Counted from the stretch's first letter, positions 42,502 through 51,848 are shown. The stretch is DNA of 63,642 nucleotides from an uncultured Collinsella sp. (GCA_902494195.1 CABUSH010000012.1:1-63642); one strand, 5' to 3'. The notes: a model not told the origin generated them from the sequence alone. Made by a program: numbers and translations.

Positions 42502-43776
42502 TTAGTCCTCGAGAGCCTTCTCGATGCGGCTCGTGACGCCCTTGAGGTTAAGACCGACGACGTACTGCTTGATCGGGCGCTTGATGTGCTCGATCACAAA
42601 GCGCTTGCCGTCGATGTCTTGGGCAGCGAGGTTGCGATAGAGCTTCTCGACCTGCTCCTTGACCTCGGGATCGTTGAACGCGTAGTGGCCGGAGACATCC
42701 AGAATCTTCAGGCTGAGCTCGTCGTCGGCCAGAATGTCGTCAACCTGCAGGTTGACATCGTCGCCAGTCATCCACTTGCGCCAGCGCTCGGTCTTGATGG
42801 CCTTGACCAGCAGCGTGTGATACAGGTCGGAGGGATCGTCGCACAGGCCGTTGTCGACCAGAATCTGCTCGGTAGCGCAGAGTTTGAGGTAAGCGCGGGT
42901 CTCCTCGGTGCCATACTGCGGAGCAACGTTGGAAGCGGTCACGTGTGCCGGGATATGCTCGAGCAGCGTCGCGTCATCCAGGTAGTCGGCGTTGTGCTCC
43001 TTCAGACCCACGCCGTAGCGCTTGGCCATATCGGCAAGCTCGCGAGCGTTCTTGAAGTTGTAGTGACCGACCTGCTCCGTCCAGCGGGTAAGGGTGCCGG
43101 TCTGGCCGACGATAAAGGTGGGCATGGGACAGCCGCGCTTCTCGAGCTCGGGCTGCAGCTGAGAAATGAACTCCTCGTACTTATCGGTAGAGGTCAAGCC
43201 GCCATTGGTCTCCTCGGTACCGACCTCATAGGCAACCTCGGGCAGGTTATGCTCGCGACGGTATTGCTCAAGGTAGTCGATAAGATCAATCGTACGGCGA
43301 AGCACCACGTCGAGCGGAATAACCTTGCCGATCTGATAGGGGTCCTTGGTGGGGTCGACCATCAGCAGGTCAAAGCCCGCCTCCATGTCGGCGACAAAGG
43401 ACTTGCGGGCGAGCTCCATGGCCTCGTCCTCGGGCAGGTGGGCGTTACGCTCCTCGTCGCGCTGCCACGGACCGCCGTGATCGCGGCACAGGTAGTACGG
43501 ACCGGTGTAACCCACCTCGTCGGCAACCTTCTTGATGTCGGCGGCAAAGCGCGTCTGGTCCCAACCGTTGACGTAGCCGGCGCCCATCTCGTCCATATCG
43601 ACCTGGTTGCGGCTAGCGATAAACATGGGCGGGAAATCCTCGTCCTTGGCAAGCTCGAACACGGCCTGAATCAGGTTGGGGCTCATGGGGCCAATGCCGA
43701 CCATGGTTGCGTGATCGCCGCTATCCTGCAGCTTGAGCATGCCCTGAACGGCCTGACGGATGGTGAGGTTGGACAT
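42502..43776 (-). CDS. GatZ/KbaZ-family protein (tagatose-bisphosphate aldolase subunit or ketose-6-phosphate 4-epimerase)
   Basis: This 424-aa protein matches GatZ/KbaZ in length and character: FIASRNQVDMDEMGAGYVNG, YLCRDHGGPW, VDPTKDPYQIGKVIP, YEVGTEETNGGLTS, FIVGQTGTLTR, GVGLKEHNADYLDD and HVTASNVAPQYGTEETRAYL. GatZ was first described as a helper of the catalytic GatY aldolase, but no GatY is present here. Other members of the family are reported to be fructose-6-phosphate/tagatose-6-phosphate 4-epimerases, which would fit a stand-alone gene in a PTS operon. ATG 43776 follows GGAGAAGGAG. It is second in the operon, behind EIIBC. Confidence 0.85.
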   Translation of the reverse strand: MSNLTIRQAVQGMLKLQDSGDHATMVGIGPMSPNLIQAVFELAKDEDFPPMFIASRNQVDMDEMGAGYVNGWDQTRFAADIKKVADEVGYTGPYYLCRDHGGPWQRDEERNAHLPEDEAMELARKSFVADMEAGFDLLMVDPTKDPYQIGKVIPLDVVLRRTIDLIDYLEQYRREHNLPEVAYEVGTEETNGGLTSTDKYEEFISQLQPELEKRGCPMPTFIVGQTGTLTRWTEQVGHYNFKNARELADMAKRYGVGLKEHNADYLDDATLLEHIPAHVTASNVAPQYGTEETRAYLKLCATEQILVDNGLCDDPSDLYHTLLVKAIKTERWRKWMTGDDVNLQVDDILADDELSLKILDVSGHYAFNDPEVKEQVEKLYRNLAAQDIDGKRFVIEHIKRPIKQYVVGLNLKGVTSRIEKALED

Positions 43777-43845
43777 TTTGTTCTCCTTCTCCAGAGGATT
43801 TTTGACAAAAGTTCCCTGGGACCCAGATGCGGGCCCTATCAGTAC

Positions 43846-43906
43846 GGATGGATTTTGTTGTGTAGGGGCGGTTGTGCGGAGTCAAATCCATCCCTCCGCA
43901 CAACCG
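43846..43906 (-). promoter_or_regulatory. Pseudoknot-like RNA element between EIIBC and the GatZ-like gene
   Basis: Minus-strand RNA: CGGTTGTGCGGAG (43894-43906) and CTCCGCACAACCG (43869-43881) form a perfect 13-bp stem. Its 12-nt loop holds GGATGGATTT (43884-43893), exactly complementary to AAATCCATCC at 43846-43855 downstream. The two pairings form a pseudoknot or two exclusive states, 70-130 nt before the GatZ-like start. Confidence 0.7.
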
Positions 43907-43920
43907 GAGTCCTTAAAGGT

Positions 43921-45393
43921 TTACTTGGCCTGCTTATCGAGCGTGGGCTTCATGGCAATCAGGATTGCAGCGGCGACCACGGAGCCAATCACGATGTCCA
44001 GGCAGAACAGCGCGACGTTGTTGGTGGCAAGGGCGACGATAAAGCCACCGTGCGGGACGTAGCAGTCGATGCCCTGGAAGGCGGCAAGCGCGGCACCCAC
44101 AGCAGAGCCGATGCAAATGCCGGGAAGGGTGTGACCGAGGTCCTTGACCGCGAAGGGGATAGCGCCCTCGGTAATACCGATGCAGCCCATGAACAGTGCG
44201 GAGATACCCATCTGGCGATCGGCGTCATCGAACTTGTTCTTGGCAATGAGCGCTGCAAGACCGCAAGCAATCGGGGGAATGGCGACGGCGACGCGGAACA
44301 TACCGTTGGGGCCGTAGATGCCGGAGGCCATGATGGCCATAGTAAAGGTCGAAGCGGTCTTGTTGATGGGGCCACCCATATCGAAGGCGGTCATAACGCC
44401 AATGACCAGGCCCAGGACGACGGCGGAGCCGCCCTGCAGGCTACCGAGCACGTTGGTGAGCCAATCCATCACAAAGCCAAGCGGCGTGGCCAGGATGTAG
44501 ATGTAGGCCATGCCCAGGACGAGCGAGGTCAGAATCGGGATGATCAGAATCGGCATGATGGTCTGGATGGTGTTGTTGACCTTCCAGGTCTTCATCCAGC
44601 GGACAAAGTAACCGCAGATGACAGCCATGATCATGGCGCCCAAGAAGCCGGTCGAAACGCTGTTGCCACTCGGGGTGACGACGGCGTTGTTGACCAGGTA
44701 GCCCAGGACAAAACCGGGGGCGAGCGCGGGCTTGCCGGCCATCGAGTAGGCGATGTATGCCGCAAGCACCGGAATCATCATGGAGATGCCGGCCATGCCG
44801 ATGGTGTTAAGGCTCACCATCAACGGGTTGGTGACCTCCATACCGCTAGCACCGGCAGTACCGGATGCCAACGAGAAGGCGAGGAACACGCCACCGATAA
44901 CGACAATGGGGATAAAATAGGAAACGCCGGTATTGAATGCATTGAGCAGCGTCTTGCCAGGATCGGCAAAGATAGACTGCTTGGACGCCGGTGTCGGGGC
45001 CTGCGGGGCAGCGGAGACGGCCTTCTTCTCTGCCTTGGCCTCGGCCTTGGGCGCGTCAACGGCGCCACCCGTCGCCTTGATAATCTCAACAGCCTGGTCG
45101 ATGATCTTGACCGGATCGGCGATCACATCGGAAGTACCGACCTTGAGGAACTTGCCCTCGGCCATCTTCTGCTCAAAACGGTCCTCGTTCTCGACACCCA
45201 CGTCGACGGACTCCAGGACCAGGTCGGCGGAGTCCACGTCTTCCTGCGTGAGCTCATTCTCGATACCCAGGCCACCCTGGGCCTCGACCTTGCACTCGAT
45301 GCCACGGGCGGCGCATTCATCCTGAATCGCCTTCTGGGCCATATACGTGTGGGCGATACCCACGGTACAGGCGGCAACGCCTACGATCTTCAT
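43921..45393 (-). CDS. PTS fructose-family EIIBC component
   Basis: This 490-aa transporter has an N-terminal EIIB domain (1-100) with the phospho-Cys in VGVAACTVGIAHTYMAQKA, an Ala/Lys linker (about 105-135), and an EIIC domain with about nine helices (SYFIPIVVIGGVFLAFSL, FDMGGPINKTAS, ITEGAIPFAV). It imports and phosphorylates a sugar, receiving phosphate from the EIIA at 39397. ATG 45393 has GAGGGAAG upstream. It is the first gene of a six-gene operon, transcribed away from a LacI regulator. Confidence 0.94.
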   Translation of the reverse strand: MKIVGVAACTVGIAHTYMAQKAIQDECAARGIECKVEAQGGLGIENELTQEDVDSADLVLESVDVGVENEDRFEQKMAEGKFLKVGTSDVIADPVKIIDQAVEIIKATGGAVDAPKAEAKAEKKAVSAAPQAPTPASKQSIFADPGKTLLNAFNTGVSYFIPIVVIGGVFLAFSLASGTAGASGMEVTNPLMVSLNTIGMAGISMMIPVLAAYIAYSMAGKPALAPGFVLGYLVNNAVVTPSGNSVSTGFLGAMIMAVICGYFVRWMKTWKVNNTIQTIMPILIIPILTSLVLGMAYIYILATPLGFVMDWLTNVLGSLQGGSAVVLGLVIGVMTAFDMGGPINKTASTFTMAIMASGIYGPNGMFRVAVAIPPIACGLAALIAKNKFDDADRQMGISALFMGCIGITEGAIPFAVKDLGHTLPGICIGSAVGAALAAFQGIDCYVPHGGFIVALATNNVALFCLDIVIGSVVAAAILIAMKPTLDKQAK

Positions 45394-45553
45394 TGCTTCC
45401 CTCTTTTCATAGAGTTGCGTGCGCAAGACACCGTTTGCGGAGGCCTCCGGAGCATCCCCTGCCGTTTGGACTTGCTGTCTTTTCGACAAGACCAATATAG
45501 GTGCTCGTTTTTCTTAATGCCAGCTTATTTCGGTAAACGCGCAGGTCAGAGCG

Positions 45554-45586
45554 TTGGTTATGCGATTTAGTTATGCGTTTAACCAA
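45554..45586. promoter_or_regulatory. Candidate LacI operator between the PTS operon and its regulator
   Basis: TTGGTTA (45554-45560) and TAACCAA (45580-45586) bracket two direct TTATGCG repeats; the inner GTTATGCGTTTAAC is a LacI-like dyad. A minus-strand promoter for the PTS operon (TATATT -10 near 45495) lies about 60 bp away. Confidence 0.5.
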
Positions 45587-45808
45587 AAATGAATCCTGCG
45601 ATTTTACCCTCGATTTCAAAAGTCAAGAAGTATTTGATTTTCTCGGTAGACGGCAGATGCGCATGCCGGTCACAAATTTCGACCCCACCCGTATACCGCA
45701 TTTGTTGCATACTCATATGGAAGGAAAAGGTCGCTCACCGAAGCGTATCCCTCGCCAAGACTCAAAGTCATCATGTTGGAAAATGCTCATCTGTCGGAAG
45801 GAGTCGCT

Positions 45809-46819
45809 GTGGCAAAACAGCGCGTTACGATCGCAGACGTCGCTCGAGAGGCGGGAACCTCGACGGCAAGCGTCTCGTATTACCTCAACGACAAACGAGA
45901 AAAGCTTAGCGAGAAGACGCAGAACAAAATCGCGCGCGTCATTAAGGAACTCGGATACGTTCCCAACGCCCAAGCGCAGACGCTCACTGGCAAGCAAACC
46001 CACGTCATTGCCATCATCATTTTGGATAACACCAACAAATGGGCGGGGCTCGTTCTCAATGGCATGGAGCAGGTCATGCTCCCCGCGGGCTACCAGACGG
46101 TCGTTTGCACGAGCAACTTTAACCCCGAGACCGAGCTCATGTACGTCGACAAGATGCTCTCGCTGGGCGTCGATGGCTTTATCATCCAGCCCACGGCAAA
46201 CTTCAAAGCCGTGCACGACCGCATTAGACGCGCCGGCAAGCCGGTCGTCTTTTTCGATGCGGCCATCTATAGCCCAGGTACCAGCTGGATCAAAACCAAC
46301 CTTTACGACGGCGTGTACAACGCCACACAGGCACTCCTCGACGCCGGCTACGAAGATTTCTTTTCCATTGCTGCCAACATGACCGAGATGCGCACCCGCA
46401 TGGAGCGTTTTCAGGGGTATGCCGAGGCGCTGGCAGCGAATGGGCAGCTCTACAAAGCGATTCCCATCGATCACAACAAGCCGTCAATCAACGAGCTTAC
46501 CGAGTACTTTAAATTCAAGTTCAATCCCGCCAAGCGTACGCTCATCTTTGTCCAAAACCAATGGGCGCTCCCCCGCGTCTACAAGGCGCTTCAGCCCATG
46601 GCCCATCTGCTTCCGCAGCAAATCGGCCTTTTGGGACTCAACTGCGAAGACTGGACTAATCTCACCACGCCGACCGTCTCCACCATCATCGAACCCGTCG
46701 ACCAGGAAGGTCGCGAAGCAGCCGAGATGCTGCTCGCCCTACTTGACGGCAGCAGCGAACCCGGCGAGCAACGCATTCTCGAGTGCAAGCTCAACTGGCT
46801 CGACTCCACCTCGATCTAG
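45809..46819 (+). CDS. LacI-family regulator of the PTS operon
   Basis: This is a 336-aa regulator. The HTH is TIADVAREAGTSTASVSYYL followed by KELGYVPNAQAQTLTG. The effector domain follows (VIAIIILDNTNKWAGLVLNG, GVDGFIIQPTANFK, IGLLGLNCEDW, TTPTVSTIIEPVDQEGREAA). GTG 45809 is chosen because GGAAGGAG is 5 nt upstream; the ATG 36 nt earlier lacks an RBS. Divergent position and the shared 415-bp intergenic region with an inverted repeat make the PTS operon its target; the inducer would be the imported sugar phosphate. Confidence 0.92.
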   Translation: MAKQRVTIADVAREAGTSTASVSYYLNDKREKLSEKTQNKIARVIKELGYVPNAQAQTLTGKQTHVIAIIILDNTNKWAGLVLNGMEQVMLPAGYQTVVCTSNFNPETELMYVDKMLSLGVDGFIIQPTANFKAVHDRIRRAGKPVVFFDAAIYSPGTSWIKTNLYDGVYNATQALLDAGYEDFFSIAANMTEMRTRMERFQGYAEALAANGQLYKAIPIDHNKPSINELTEYFKFKFNPAKRTLIFVQNQWALPRVYKALQPMAHLLPQQIGLLGLNCEDWTNLTTPTVSTIIEPVDQEGREAAEMLLALLDGSSEPGEQRILECKLNWLDSTSI

Positions 46820-46938
46820 ACCGCGGGACAAATGAATCAGTAGCGTCTATCCCAAATCTTGAGTATTTGTTCGACAGAACGGCCCCTGCCGGCTCCTGCT
46901 AGACTGGTAGATTCCCAACCGTCCATCCAGGAGCCCCT

Positions 46939-47922
46939 ATGTCGCGCAAGTCCGCTTACAAGCAAGTACTTTCCATCGGCACCGCCGTGGTGCTGGGGTT
47001 TGCGCTGTTTACGGGATCGGTCGACGGGGCGCCCAAGCTGCTGTCGCCGCAAAGCGATGAACAGGCGGCGGCTCTGGCCGAAAAGCAAAACGAGAGTCCC
47101 AGCCGCACCGACGACGAGGCAGGCCTGGTCGCTCGACTCGAATCGGGAACGGCGAGCTCCCCGGACCCTCAAAACGGCCAGGACTCTGGCGATGGCTCCG
47201 ATTCCGCCGCAACCGACACCGATGGCGATGCTTCCGCGGACAGTGCCGCCACCCCCATCGACGAGGTCGAAAACCCCGATCTCGACCGCGCCCGCGGCGT
47301 ATATCTCAGCAGCATTCCCGACTACGCCGGCAACCCCTACGTTGCCCTGCGCGCCGACAGCACGCACCCGCTCGGCACGCCGTCATTCACGCTCGATGAA
47401 TACGAGCGCGCCACCGAAGAGGGCTGCTTTAAGAAGTTCTCCAAGCTCGACAGCCTGGGCCGCACCCGCAAAGCACTCGCCTGCGTGGGCCCCGAATCAC
47501 TCGGTCAAGGCGAGCGCGGCGATATCTCGCGTATCCATCCTGCCGGTTGGCACCAGCAGCGCTACGACTTTATTCCGGGCCAGAGCCTCTACAACCGCTG
47601 CCACCTTATCGCCTGGTCGCTCTGCGGCGAAAACGCCAACCGCAAAAATCTCCTCACCGGCACGCGCTATCTCAACGAAACGGGCATGCTGCCGTTTGAG
47701 GAGCAGATTCTCGGCTACATCCGCGACACGGGCAACCATGTGCTCTACCGCGTCACGCCCATGTATAACGAAGAGGAACTTGTCTGCCGCGGCGCGCGCC
47801 TTGAGGCGCAATCGGTCGAGGACCACGGCAAGACCCTGTGCTTCCACGTGTACTGCTATAACCTACAGCCGCACGTGCAGATCGACTACGCCACCGGCCG
47901 CAACCAGGCATCCGGAGACTAA
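46939..47922 (+). CDS. Secreted/membrane-anchored DNA/RNA non-specific endonuclease
   Basis: This is a 327-aa protein. An N-terminal signal-anchor (about 8-30, VLSIGTAVVLGFALFTGSV) is followed by an acidic Ser/Asp/Ala-rich linker (35-115), then a beta-beta-alpha-metal nuclease domain (about 140-320). The active site is YNRCHLIAWSLCGENANRKN with LLTGTRYLN: catalytic His and metal Asn in the arrangement of DNA-entry nucleases such as EndA, with NRCH in place of DRGH. It should degrade DNA outside the cell, for nutrition, DNA uptake or biofilm. ATG 46939 follows GGAG. No competence genes are nearby. Confidence 0.85.
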   Translation: MSRKSAYKQVLSIGTAVVLGFALFTGSVDGAPKLLSPQSDEQAAALAEKQNESPSRTDDEAGLVARLESGTASSPDPQNGQDSGDGSDSAATDTDGDASADSAATPIDEVENPDLDRARGVYLSSIPDYAGNPYVALRADSTHPLGTPSFTLDEYERATEEGCFKKFSKLDSLGRTRKALACVGPESLGQGERGDISRIHPAGWHQQRYDFIPGQSLYNRCHLIAWSLCGENANRKNLLTGTRYLNETGMLPFEEQILGYIRDTGNHVLYRVTPMYNEEELVCRGARLEAQSVEDHGKTLCFHVYCYNLQPHVQIDYATGRNQASGD

Positions 47923-47984
47923 TGCCGGCCGCGCTGCCCGTAACCAAAAAAAATGATCCGTTTTCCTCCGTCCCAAAGGATCAA

Positions 47985-48021
47985 ATAGGGCCGCCCCGGT
48001 TACCCAAGGCGGCCCTTTCGT
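47985..48021. terminator. Bidirectional terminator
   Basis: AGGGCCGCC..GGCGGCCCT stem followed by TTTCG on the plus strand, between convergent genes. Confidence 0.82.
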
Positions 48022-48051
48022 CAGCACCTACATTGCAGGCAAAATCACACG

Positions 48052-50127
48052 CTACTTGGCGCGACCCTCCTCATAGCGCTCGACCAGCTTGGCCTGAACG
48101 TCATAAGGCACCTGCTCATAGCCTGCGGGCTTCATGGTAAAGTCACCCGTGCCGCGCGTGATAGAGCGCAGGCGCGTCGAGTAATCCGTCAACTCGGCCA
48201 GCGGCGCCTGGGCGATGACCACGGTGTCGCCGCGCTCATCGGTCTCCATGCCCGTCACGCGACCGCGCGATGCCGAGATGTCGCCCATCACGGCGCCGGC
48301 GTAGCTCTCGGGGATAGTCACCGTGATTTCCTCGATGGGCTCCAGCACCACCGGGTCGGCATCGGCGCATGCCTTGCGCAGGCCGATGCGAGCCGCCGCG
48401 CGGAACGCCATCTCGTTGGAGTCGACGCTGTGATACGAGCCGTCGTACACAGCCACGCGAATGCCCGTGAGCGGGTAGCCGGCAATGATGCCGTCCTTCA
48501 TGGTCTCCTGGACACCCTTGTCCACGGCGGGAATCAGCGAGCGCGGAATGCGGCCGCCCACGACCTCATCCACAAACTCGTAGCCGTCGCTCGTGCCGTC
48601 GGGCCCAATGAGCGGCTCAACGCGCAGCCAGCAGTCGCCATACTGACCGGCACCGCCAGTCTGCTTCTTGTGGCGGCCCTGGGCACTCGCCGTGCGGCGG
48701 ATGGTCTCGCGATACGGGATGCGGATCGGCACGCTCTTGGCAGCGACCTTGGTGCGGTCCTCCAGACGGTTGAGCAGCACCGAAACCTGCGCCTCACCAA
48801 CGGCGGAGATAATGGTCTGGCCGGTCTCCTCGTCGCGGTCGATGCTCATGGTCGGATCGGCCTTGCAGGCCTTCTCGATAAACGTGTAGAGCTTCTCTTC
48901 GTCGCCGCGATTCTCGGCCTCGATGGCAATGCGGTACTGCGAGTTGGGGAACTTAAACGCCGCAGCCTCGACCTTGCCGGTAATCGAGAGCGTATCGCCC
49001 GTCTCGGCCGCCAGCTTGGGTACCACGATAATGTCGCCGGCATAGGCGTGACCGACCTCGGTCATGTCGCGGCCGCACATCACATACAGGTGAGCCAGAC
49101 GGTCGCCCTTGCGCGTGCGGGCGTTGACCAGCTCAAGGCCCGGCTCAAGCGTGCCCGTCAGCACCTTGATAAAGCTGATGCGACCCTGCTGCGGATCGGC
49201 CAGGGTCTTAAACACAAACGCCACCGGACGATCATCGTCGCTCGAAATCTTGAGCGAATCGCCGTCGATAAGCGGCATCTCGCCGTAGTCGGTCGGCGCC
49301 GGGAAGTACGTCGCGATGTCGTCCATCAGCGAGTTGACGCCCTGCTCCTTAATGCAATCGCCCGCAAAGACCGGCACAAAGATGCGCTCGGCGATCGCCT
49401 TCGACAGCAGGCCTTCAAGCTCCTCCTGCGTCAGCGTCTCCTCGCCTTCCAAGTATTTCATCATCAGCTCATCGTCGGCCTCGGCCACCAACTCGCACAG
49501 ATGGTCATGGGCCTCCTCGGCCTGGGCACGATACTCCTCGGGAATCTCCGACTCAACGGCTTCGGTGCCGTTGCAGTGGCGCGCCTTCATGCGCACCAGG
49601 TCGATGATGCCGTCAAAGTCCTCGCCCTCGCCCCAGGGAAGGGTCACGGCGCCCAGGCGCGTGCCAAAGCGCTCCTGCAGCAGGTCCATCGTGGTCGCAA
49701 AGCTGGCCTCGGAGCGCGACAGGCGGTTTACGAACACCGCACGCGCCAGGCGCAGGTCCTCGGCGGCATACCAGAGCTTAACCGTCGTAGGCTGCGGGCC
49801 GGCCTCGGCGTCGACCACAAACAGAGCCGTCTCGCAGACGCTCATCGCGGCAAAGGCGTCGCCGATAAAATCGGGGTAGCACGGGGCATCGAGCACATTG
49901 ATGCGCGCGCCCTTCCAGTCGATCGGCGCAATGGTCGTCGAGATGGAAAACGCACGCTTGACCTCTTCGGGGTCATAGTCGAGCGTGGGCTTGGTGCCGT
50001 CGTGGCCGCCCAGGCGGGCGGTCTTGCCGGAAAGGTGGAGCATGGCTTCGGCGAGTGAAGTCTTGCCCACCCCGCCTTGGCCTACGAGCACCACGTTCCT
50101 TACGTTGCCGGTCTTGGGAGCACCCAT
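48052..50127 (-). CDS. EF-G-like translational GTPase (EF-G2 type) with altered G motifs
   Basis: This 691-aa protein has all EF-G domains: the GTPase (1-270), domain II (about 300-385), and III to V (about 400-691, including GGAGQYGDCWLRVEPL and SASRGRVTGMETDERGD). P-loop VGQGGVGKTS is intact. Three motifs deviate: the switch I RGITI is RAFSIST, G3 reads LDAPCYPDF (DTPG in EF-G) and G4 NKxD is NRLSRSE. This pattern is that of the actinobacterial EF-G-like paralogues, not the essential elongation factor. Function unknown; possibly ribosome recycling or stress. ATG 50127 follows AAGGAGG. Confidence 0.85.
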   Translation of the reverse strand: MGAPKTGNVRNVVLVGQGGVGKTSLAEAMLHLSGKTARLGGHDGTKPTLDYDPEEVKRAFSISTTIAPIDWKGARINVLDAPCYPDFIGDAFAAMSVCETALFVVDAEAGPQPTTVKLWYAAEDLRLARAVFVNRLSRSEASFATTMDLLQERFGTRLGAVTLPWGEGEDFDGIIDLVRMKARHCNGTEAVESEIPEEYRAQAEEAHDHLCELVAEADDELMMKYLEGEETLTQEELEGLLSKAIAERIFVPVFAGDCIKEQGVNSLMDDIATYFPAPTDYGEMPLIDGDSLKISSDDDRPVAFVFKTLADPQQGRISFIKVLTGTLEPGLELVNARTRKGDRLAHLYVMCGRDMTEVGHAYAGDIIVVPKLAAETGDTLSITGKVEAAAFKFPNSQYRIAIEAENRGDEEKLYTFIEKACKADPTMSIDRDEETGQTIISAVGEAQVSVLLNRLEDRTKVAAKSVPIRIPYRETIRRTASAQGRHKKQTGGAGQYGDCWLRVEPLIGPDGTSDGYEFVDEVVGGRIPRSLIPAVDKGVQETMKDGIIAGYPLTGIRVAVYDGSYHSVDSNEMAFRAAARIGLRKACADADPVVLEPIEEITVTIPESYAGAVMGDISASRGRVTGMETDERGDTVVIAQAPLAELTDYSTRLRSITRGTGDFTMKPAGYEQVPYDVQAKLVERYEEGRAK

Positions 50128-50365
50128 GATGACCTCCTTGCAGGGCCGCGCGCAATGCGCGACGCCAACGGGGAGAGTTCGCGGTCGGTGCCACCCCGGG
50201 AGCAGCATGGTCGGCAGCCGAGCCGACTCACCCTCCAAATGTCCTATGCCACCACCCTACCCTCACGGGCGACCGTCCATGCACACCTTTCGGCACACGT
50301 ATGAATACAGGCGGCGAGAGGAAGAGACAAGCTTGTGAGGCGATTATTGAACCCCGTCGATGCAA

Positions 50366-50405
50366 ACAAAAAGCCGCCACAGACCGTAAGACCTGCGGCG
50401 GCTTC
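50366..50405 (-). terminator. Terminator of the amino acid ABC operon
   Basis: On the minus strand AAGCCGCCGCAGGTC..GACC(G).TGGCGGCTT is followed by TTTGTTTGC. Confidence 0.78.
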
Positions 50406-50437
50406 GTCTCAATTAATAGTTGAGTAAATACCTGAGC

Positions 50438-51202
50438 CTATCCCTCGATACGGCTCAAGAACTCACGGGTGCGCTGCTCACGCGGATGATCGATGACCTG
50501 CTCGGCAGGACCCTCCTCGACAATGCGGCCGCCATCCATAAAGACCACGCGGTCGGCAACATCGCGCGCAAACTGCATTGCGTGGGTCACAATCACCATC
50601 GTCATATTCTGCGCGGCAAGGTCTTTAATGACACGCAGCACCTCGGCTGTCAGCTCGGGATCGAGTGCCGAGGTCGGCTCGTCAAAGAACAGGATCTCCG
50701 GATCGAGCGCCAAGGCGCGGGCGATACTCACACGCTGTTGCTGGCCGCCCGAAAGCTCACACGGCACCTTGTTCTCGTTGCCCGTAAGCCCCATCTGCTC
50801 GATCAACTCGCGCGCACGAGCTTCCGCCTGCTCGCGCGGGCGCTTAAGCACGCGGATCGGCGCGTCGATGATGTTTTTCATCACGGTATAGTGCGGGAAC
50901 AGGTTGTAATTTTGGAACACCAGGCCGAATCGCGAGCGTGCCCGCTTGGGCACATCGCCCTTCGCATAGACCGCGCCCGAACCCGCATCCGTCGCAACGG
51001 CAAGGTCACCAAACGAGAGCGAGCCTCCGTCGAGTGTCTCGAGCAGCGTGGCACACCGCAGCAGCGTGGACTTGCCGCCACCCGAAGGCCCGATAATCGC
51101 CACGACCTCGCCACGCTTGACCTCGAGCGAGATATCCTTGAGCACCTCATTGCCGCCAAACGCCTTACGCGCGTTCGATATATTCATTACCGAATTAATC
51201 AT
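50438..51202 (-). CDS. Polar amino acid ABC transporter, ATP-binding protein
   Basis: This 254-aa ATPase of the GlnQ/HisP family has Walker A IGPSGGGKSTLLRC, Q-loop VFQNYNLFPHYTVMKNI, signature ELSGGQQQRVSIARAL, Walker B ILFFDEPTSALDPE and H-loop VTHAMQFA. An insertion (ATDAGSGAVYAKGDVPKRAR, about 75-95) before the Q-loop is longer than usual. Its ATG overlaps the permease stop by 8 bases (ATGATTAA), so the two are coupled. Confidence 0.94.
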   Translation of the reverse strand: MINSVMNISNARKAFGGNEVLKDISLEVKRGEVVAIIGPSGGGKSTLLRCATLLETLDGGSLSFGDLAVATDAGSGAVYAKGDVPKRARSRFGLVFQNYNLFPHYTVMKNIIDAPIRVLKRPREQAEARARELIEQMGLTGNENKVPCELSGGQQQRVSIARALALDPEILFFDEPTSALDPELTAEVLRVIKDLAAQNMTMVIVTHAMQFARDVADRVVFMDGGRIVEEGPAEQVIDHPREQRTREFLSRIEG

Positions 51203-51848
51203 GGTAGTAATCCAATTTTTTCTCGGCGGCGCCCAGCAGCATCTCGACCACAAAGTTAAAGATCCAGTAGATCAGCGCCGCGATCGCAAACGGCACCATG
51301 CTCACCTGCGAGGCGACCAGCGCCTTGGCCGTCGAGAACATCTCACCCACGCCAATGGCAAACGCCAGCGACGTGTCCTTGACCAGCGTGATGATCTCGT
51401 TGCCCATCGCCGGCAGAATACGCTTGGCGACCTGCGGCATCACGATATACAGAAACGTCTGCATGCGCGAATAGCCCAGCACCTCGGCGGCCTCGTATTG
51501 ACCGCGCGGAATGGACTGCAGGCCCGAGCGATAGATCTCGGCAAAGTAACCGGCGTAGTTGATGATGAACGCCACGACGCACGCCGTCCACTTGGAATCG
51601 GGCGTGAGCGAAATGCCAAACACGTAATACGGGGCAAAGTAGATGGCAAACATCTGCAGCATGAGCGGCGTGCCGCGCATGACCGAGATATAGATGCGCG
51701 CAATCCAGCGAAGCGGCGCGATTTTGCTCATGCGCATAAACGCCACGGGAATTCCCAGCGGAATCGACCCGAGCAGCGTCAGCACAAACAACTGCAAACT
51801 GACCAAGAATCCCTGGCCAAGCATCTGCATCATGACCTGAATAGACAT
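51195..51848 (-). CDS. Polar amino acid ABC transporter, permease
   Basis: This is a 217-aa HisM/GlnP-type permease with five helices, the EAA loop GQYEAAEVLGYSRMQTFLYIVMPQ near 120, and the SVMRGTPLMLQMF motif near 60. It begins with TAATG overlap to the binding-protein gene. It forms a homodimer or pairs with itself, since no second permease is encoded. Confidence 0.94.
   Translation of the reverse strand: MSIQVMMQMLGQGFLVSLQLFVLTLLGSIPLGIPVAFMRMSKIAPLRWIARIYISVMRGTPLMLQMFAIYFAPYYVFGISLTPDSKWTACVVAFIINYAGYFAEIYRSGLQSIPRGQYEAAEVLGYSRMQTFLYIVMPQVAKRILPAMGNEIITLVKDTSLAFAIGVGEMFSTAKALVASQVSMVPFAIAALIYWIFNFVVEMLLGAAEKKLDYYHD

Noticed and set aside
42436..45570. 1044-codon plus-strand frame across the PTS genes
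   Set aside because: Composition is Gly/His/Val-rich antisense sequence; the minus-strand GatZ-like and EIIBC genes are unambiguous.
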